Source: Tubulanus polymorphus
Taxonomy: Eukaryota > Nemertea > Palaeonemertea > Tubulaniformes > Tubulanidae
DNA length: 64,000 nucleotides
Assembly: GCF_964204645.1 (NCBI RefSeq)
Contig: NC_134026.1
Location: 2,232,001 to 2,296,000 of the forward strand
Reading direction: 5' to 3'
The translations under genes and the position numbers were made by a program. Below are positions 61,701-64,000 of this stretch, one piece after another. Position 1 is the stretch's first letter. Each line of letters starts with the position of its first letter. The notes below the pieces were generated by a model. The model saw only the letters and a program-made list of their open reading frames with translations, was not told the DNA's origin and searched no databases.

Positions 61701-64000
61701 ATGATCTCCTGTCAGTGTCTGTTGTATGCATTCTCTGAATGCCTCGTTCATAGAGCTCTACGGCTCTTGCTATCTGCTGCTTCAATTTCTTTCTCTCGCC
61801 ATCAGAGATAAATCTGAAATATTTCACTTCATCGCTTATCTGAATGTGTTAAGTTTCCTGCTATCTGAGGATTTATTATACACTTTTAAAATTAAATCCG
61901 TTTCACTTAAAAAAAGAATTGGCCGTCTATCGTTTCTTGCCTTTGCTAACGCGATAGATATACCAGCGTGTTGATGATATTCTGAAAATCACAAAACTGC
62001 TCTTTTCGTTGAAAATAGTTTACTGCACCGGAATAATTCAGTCAGAAACAGAATATTCCTCGTTTTAGTGAAATCTGGATGAACTAATTATCTTTTGGAA
62101 TCAATTGATTTTCAGATGTTGAGAAAATTGAACTGAAAGTTCAACCTCAACCTTTATTTACAGTGATGAATTTCTAAAAGCCGTTACAATAATGTTTATA
62201 TAAATTGATGCTTTATTTTAGGGGTTCTGCATTATTTTAGAGGTTCTGCTCGTATTCGGGTTTCAAAATATCAATTACAATTGTAAATTTTGGCGATTAT
62301 TTTGTAATTGAATATACACTTCAGAACGCTTTATTTCATTTTTGATAATTATTTTTGAGAGGACGTGTGCATTACGTCATCACTATATCAGGGCTAGACT
62401 GGTTGCCGGCCAATTCAGTCCAAAAATCAACGATAACTTCATTGATCCTTAATATTATATAATTCATATTATACTATTTATCATTGATAATATTAAGCAA
62501 TATATGTGTTATTTTTTCAAGGCGTCAATAAACTTTTAAGTTTAGTTTTCTGGTTAGTAGAAATATGAATCAAAACGAGCAGGAATAGGTCAGCGCACGA
62601 ATTAGGAAATTTTGATTAGATCTTTAATGTCGCGCTCTCTCTCGAGGTGTTCATATAATGAATATGTCTTTGTTACTGTGTAAATAAGCATGAACTTCGC
62701 TAATCATGTTCATTTGCATTTTAGTGTCTAATTCAAACAATCTCCTGCTATAGTCCACGTCAATATATACTATTCCTCGATAGTTCTCTATTACTATTCT
62801 AGTTGTGAAAGTCAGATTATTTTATCACCGCCGCGCCTCAACATTATGTTCTGAGTAATAGATACGAGTTGTGAGGATCTTTTATTTCATCTGCCGTCGT
62901 TTTTTCGTCAGTCACTTGTTATTTCTCGACGTAGGGATTTAAAAAGATAGGTTTAATGAACCGACAACGTAAGGTATCAGTACTACGCATTTTTTGTTCG
63001 ATGTTAGGGAGCTTTCGATTTCATTATTCATTATTTTCCGTCATAAATTGGATGTACGTGGAACTTTATCTAGAAAGTTTTCAGACCGTTTAATGGTAGA
63101 CTATAAACTATATATATACGTATAATACTGATATATGTGACTGCATTTACACTGAATTGACCATAATTATGTGGAATAGAGATGATAATTGGACAATAAT
63201 AAACACTGCTTGATGATTACTGTATCTGCTTTTTTGTGTCTATTCAATATTATCTCGCGCATTTTTTAAGCTTAAGTAATTATTTCGGGTTTTTTCTAAC
63301 TGATCCGTTGATTTTCAACCAAGGTGTAATTCATATGAATGTAGGTTTATTGATAACAGACGTCAACCTCGTTACTATTTAACAATCGTTTTTGTCTGAT
63401 AACTGCTTAAGGCGCGATCAAGTGCAATAATTTGATCCGTGTTAAAATCTGGGACTAGATTTGCTCCTAAAAAACATCGCGGCTTTTATGGTTATGAAAA
63501 ATCCGAAGAATTCATCTGAACTTAATATTCTAAAAAGTTAAATCTATTAGCTTAGTCATTTCCTTATTTCGTTACCTAATGTCATTTGGATACAAACAAG
63601 TAAGGAATGAATAATCGAACTGCCGTTTTATAGAATTTATTGTGCGAACAACAGCCTACTAAAAAATGACGCATTCATATCAGGCGGGCACAGAAAAGAT
63701 ATAAACGTAGAAACCGCAATATTTACCGGGAAGTCAGTGCGCTAATACAATTGATTATTTCAGATAACGTTTGAAGCATCTTGCGAGCAACATCATCATC
63801 AACAGCATCACGATGACGACAGGAAGAACGGATTCAGAAATGTGTACACACCTCCGCTGTCTCCTGCGTGCCGATCGAAGAGTAGTTCTATAGGTAGTAT
63901 TTACAGCGATGTCATGGATGGACAGGTTGTTGATCAGGATGATATATTCTCTCTAACTCATGATGTGCGTAGTTTCTCCGATGCTCTCAGTAATCTCAAG
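55763..64000 (+). CDS. Unidentified gene, N-terminal exons; possible ARHGAP29/45/GMIP-type RhoGAP (3' end outside window)
   Basis: Three phase-0 exons are visible. Exon 55763-55876 encodes MASLGRKFSSKLTRLKRPNS followed by a Ser/Pro-rich stretch. Exon 56104-56202 encodes a charged helix including KKITREEMIIIYETALLDLQ. Exon 63764-64000 begins ITFEASCEQHHHQQ, then carries NVYTPPLSPACRSKSSSIGS, and reaches the window edge at DDIFSLTHDVRSFSDALSNL. The last phrase recalls the short helix near the N-terminus of the ARHGAP29/ARHGAP45/GMIP family, a region where an aspartate-initiated DVRxF-like motif precedes the F-BAR-like coiled coil. This is a weak match and I would not name the gene on it. Joining the third exon to the first two is an inference: it would imply a 7.6-kb intron containing DDO antisense. 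The third exon could instead belong to a separate gene. Confidence 0.45.
56203..57138. other. Spacer downstream of DDO (minus strand) within the putative large intron
   Basis: No coding signal. It contains three consecutive TAGGCCT motifs at 56418-56438, another TAGGCCTA at 56903-56910, and the DDO 3' UTR. Confidence 0.55.
57139..59789 (-). CDS. DDO: D-aspartate oxidase
   Basis: FAD-dependent peroxisomal oxidase converting acidic D-amino acids to oxo-acids, ammonia and hydrogen peroxide. Eight minus-strand exons: 59789-59584, 59506-59392, 59167-59091, 58990-58925, 58552-58334, 58104-57987, 57701-57603, 57246-57139. They close to 335 residues (human 341). The FAD dinucleotide-binding motif is VVGAGAVGLATAV (about 10-22). 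DTVSTVAAGLLR, CCGLGARHLL and IRGQVIRVEAPW follow in family order. The C-terminal FAD/substrate region is VGLRPTREPVRLE and HNYGHSANGIGLSWG. The C-terminus is ENSKL, a canonical PTS1 peroxisomal signal. The GLGxRxL...RGQV..V.APW block favours DDO over D-amino-acid oxidase. The gene lies antisense between exons assigned to the unidentified plus-strand gene. Confidence 0.94.
58222..58310 (-). repeat. tRNA-derived SINE-like insertion in DDO intron 5... between exons 5 and 6
   Basis: On the minus strand a tRNA-like 5' part (GCTCGTCTAGTGGACTAG) is followed by a B-box (GGGTTTCGATCC) at tRNA-like spacing. A purine/pyrimidine tract (58203-58228) comes next, then a second B-box-like GGTTCGATCCCC at about 58192-58203. 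This may be a dimeric SINE or two nested tRNA-derived pieces. Confidence 0.5.
58591..58626. repeat. 36-bp imperfect palindrome related to 25661-25695
   Basis: CTTGGAGTAATCGTTGAA and its near-complement around a central GAATTC, with two mismatched positions. The outer GTAC on each side (58587-58590 and 58630-58633) extends the symmetry. It shares CTTGGAGTAATC and GATTACTCC with the palindrome in TTC28 intron 1. Confidence 0.8.
59790..63763. other. Four-kb stretch upstream of DDO without recognised genes
   Basis: AT-rich. A GC-richer, repeat-like block at about 60340-60560 (GGCGCCACAAATAATG, GGAGGCGCGAGAGTCC) may be a retroelement or LTR remnant. Short open frames at 60761-60943 and 61624-61827 on the minus strand lack family resemblance. 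A TATA-rich patch lies near 61250-61270. I see no RNA gene or complete mobile element. Confidence 0.5.

Noticed and set aside
61624-61827. Minus-strand coding exon (SDGERKKLKQQIARAVELYE...)
   Set aside because: Helical-looking but isolated, without convincing flanking splice sites or a family match; likely chance.

Overview
The window is nuclear DNA of an invertebrate animal. Genes are split into many short exons with GT..AG introns, introns and spacers are AT-rich, and the proteins are animal housekeeping and ciliary/centrosomal families. Gene content, intron density and repeat types fit a marine invertebrate, most likely a lophotrochozoan. That placement is an inference and the species cannot be read from the sequence. 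I rebuilt exon/intron structures by hand from splice sites, phase continuity and family knowledge. For the fully contained genes every exon phase closes, and six of the seven predicted lengths lie near those of the human proteins; MPHOSPH9 is longer.

Layout. (1) 1-4573 (+): the 3' part of DNAI3/WDR63, an axonemal dynein-associated WD-repeat protein. (2) 5895-9905 (-): SLC38A9, the lysosomal arginine-sensing transporter, complete in 15 exons. (3) 10184-12756 (+): PGM1, complete in 9 exons, starting only 278 bp from SLC38A9 head-to-head. (4) 14358-16177 (-): GALE, complete in 9 exons and tail-to-tail with PGM1. PGM1 and GALE are both enzymes of glucose-1-phosphate/UDP-sugar metabolism. (5) 19605-39128 (+): TTC28, a giant TPR plus CHAT-domain protein of about 2,587 residues in 14 recognised coding exons. 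Its 7.5-kb first intron holds LINE remnants and microsatellites. (6) 40861-42649 (-): NUDT6, complete in 7 exons. (7) 43091-43808 (-): MTRFR (C12orf65), a mitochondrial GGQ release-factor-like protein. (8) 47438-54742 (+): MPHOSPH9-like centrosomal coiled-coil protein in 19 exons. MTRFR and MPHOSPH9 are head-to-head, as they are in human 12q24. (9) 57139-59789 (-): D-aspartate oxidase, complete in 8 exons and ending in the peroxisomal signal SKL. (10) 55763-64000 (+): three phase-compatible exons of an unidentified gene that runs off the window, possibly an ARHGAP29/ARHGAP45/GMIP-type RhoGAP. DDO lies antisense inside its large intron.

Repeats are mostly small: tRNA-derived SINE-like pieces, short inverted-repeat (MITE-like) elements, LINE 3' ends and (TA)n tracts. 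The best-defined is a 399-bp terminal-inverted-repeat element at 44462-44860. It has a perfect 9-bp target duplication and carries a tRNA-like segment and telomere-like TTAGGG units.

The genes do not form one pathway. The functional links I can support are PGM1 with GALE (sugar nucleotide metabolism) and, by conserved neighbourhood, MTRFR with MPHOSPH9. I saw no phage, CRISPR or bacterial operon, and no new multi-gene system that I can defend.
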